Assembly: GCA_903847655.1 (NCBI GenBank)
Contig: CAINEG010000001.1
Location: 1-7,206 of the forward strand
Length of the DNA stretch: 7,206 nt
Origin: an uncultured Bacteroidota bacterium
GTDB taxonomy: Bacteria > Bacteroidota > Bacteroidia > Chitinophagales > Chitinophagaceae
Reading direction: 5' to 3'
Positions 6,654 to 7,206 of the stretch are shown here, piece after piece (positions within the stretch are counted from its first letter, which is position 1; each line of letters starts with the position of its first letter). The notes beneath the pieces are model-generated. The model had not been told where the DNA came from and made no database searches. It saw nothing but the letters and a program-made list of their open reading frames with translations. A program made the translations under genes and the position numbers.

Positions 6654-7206
6654 CTATCTCATGATAAATGGAAAACGTTGATAATTTTTCAACGCAATAC
6701 CTGTTCCGCGCACTACACTTTTAAGTGGATCTTCTGCAATGTGTACAGGTAATTTAATTTTTTGACTTAATCTTTTATCCAGTCCACGCAACAATGCACC
6801 GCCACCTGTGATGTACAAACCTCTACGATAGATGTCTGCAGCTAATTCTGGAGGGGTAGTTTCCAAGGCCTTTAAAATGGCCTCTTCAATTTTAAAAATA
6901 CTCTTATCTAAAGCCTCAGCTACTTCTTGATAAGTAACCATAATTTGTTTTGGAATACCAGTAACTAAGTCACGACCGTTGACTGGCATATCATCTGGAG
7001 GGTTGTCTAAATCTTTTAAAGCAGCACCCACATGAATTTTAATTTGTTCTGCAGTACGTTCGCCAATTAATAAACTATGATAACGTCTTAGTGCTTCCAT
7101 AATATCTGCGGTGAATTCATCCCCTGCAATTCGAATACTTTGATCACAAACTATTCCTGCAAGTGCAATAACTGTAATACCTGTTGTACCACCTCCAATA
7201 TCAATA
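6654..7206 (-). CDS. mreB: Actin-like cell-shape protein MreB, C-terminal part (runs off right edge)
   Basis: MreB is the bacterial actin homologue whose membrane-bound, ATP-dependent filaments guide side-wall synthesis. The window contains the last 183 codons. About 155-160 N-terminal residues of a roughly 340-residue protein lie beyond position 7206. The frame is open to the edge, so the ATG at 7098-7100 is an internal Met and not the start. The phosphate-2 loop DIGGGTT is at visible residues 2-8, followed by RIAGDEF at 25-31. LLIGERTAEQIK and the conserved GRDLVTGIPK follow. The adenosine-binding TGGGALLRGLDKRL and the end segment AEDPLKSVVRGTGIAL are also typical. One oddity is that the residue after DIGGGTT is Gly (codon 7179-7181), where E. 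coli and most MreBs have the Glu implicated in ATP hydrolysis. The stop TAG lies 6 bp before mreC. mreB is the most upstream gene seen, and any operon promoter would lie outside the window. Confidence 0.98.
   Translation of the reverse strand, partial: IDIGGGTTGITVIALAGIVCDQSIRIAGDEFTADIMEALRRYHSLLIGERTAEQIKIHVGAALKDLDNPPDDMPVNGRDLVTGIPKQIMVTYQEVAEALDKSIFKIEEAILKALETTPPELAADIYRRGLYITGGGALLRGLDKRLSQKIKLPVHIAEDPLKSVVRGTGIALKNYQRFPFIMR

Noticed and set aside
6654..7100. A complete short 148-residue protein starting at the ATG at 7100.
   Set aside because: The frame continues upstream without a stop to the window edge and encodes the MreB phosphate-binding loop, so this ATG is internal to mreB.

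Overview
All genes seen lie on the minus strand of an A+T-rich window, so transcription runs from right to left. The gene order and protein style indicate a Bacteroidota (Bacteroidetes) chromosome. The mreB-mreC-mreD-mrdA-rodA cluster, the PEP carboxylase type with its TAHPTQFYP motif, the MreB sequence style (GIVCDQSIRIAGD) and the lack of clear Shine-Dalgarno sequences all fit. My guess is the Chitinophagaceae or a near relative, but that is recall-based and not proven here.

Layout in transcription order (right to left): the C-terminal half of mreB (cut by the right edge, 6654-7206), mreC (5793-6647), mreD (5279-5800), mrdA encoding PBP2 (3164-5269), rodA (1819-3162), a metallo-beta-lactamase-fold hydrolase (1044-1802), and the N-terminal part of ppc, PEP carboxylase (1-971, cut by the left edge). 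The first six genes are packed tightly. The gaps are 6 bp, an 8-bp overlap, 9 bp, 1 bp and 16 bp, which strongly suggests one operon. A 72-bp gap separates the hydrolase from ppc. No terminator, RNA gene, repeat array or mobile element was seen, and no gene-free stretch is longer than 72 bp.

The first five genes encode the Rod complex (elongasome). MreB filaments on the inner face of the membrane organise it, and MreC and MreD link them across the membrane. RodA polymerises glycan strands from lipid II, and PBP2 cross-links the new strands. Together they insert peptidoglycan into the side wall and set rod shape. The hydrolase is a putative cytoplasmic zinc enzyme of unknown substrate that shares the transcription unit. 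Ppc makes oxaloacetate from phosphoenolpyruvate and bicarbonate and is probably only a neighbour.

This is mainly a housekeeping region and I see no unknown multi-gene system. The point most worth checking is in MreB. The Glu that normally follows the GGGTT phosphate-binding motif, and is implicated in ATP hydrolysis, reads as Gly. Smaller points are a Cys/His cluster in PBP2, a divergent motif and a Cys-containing loop insertion in RodA, and the hydrolase tied to the Rod operon.
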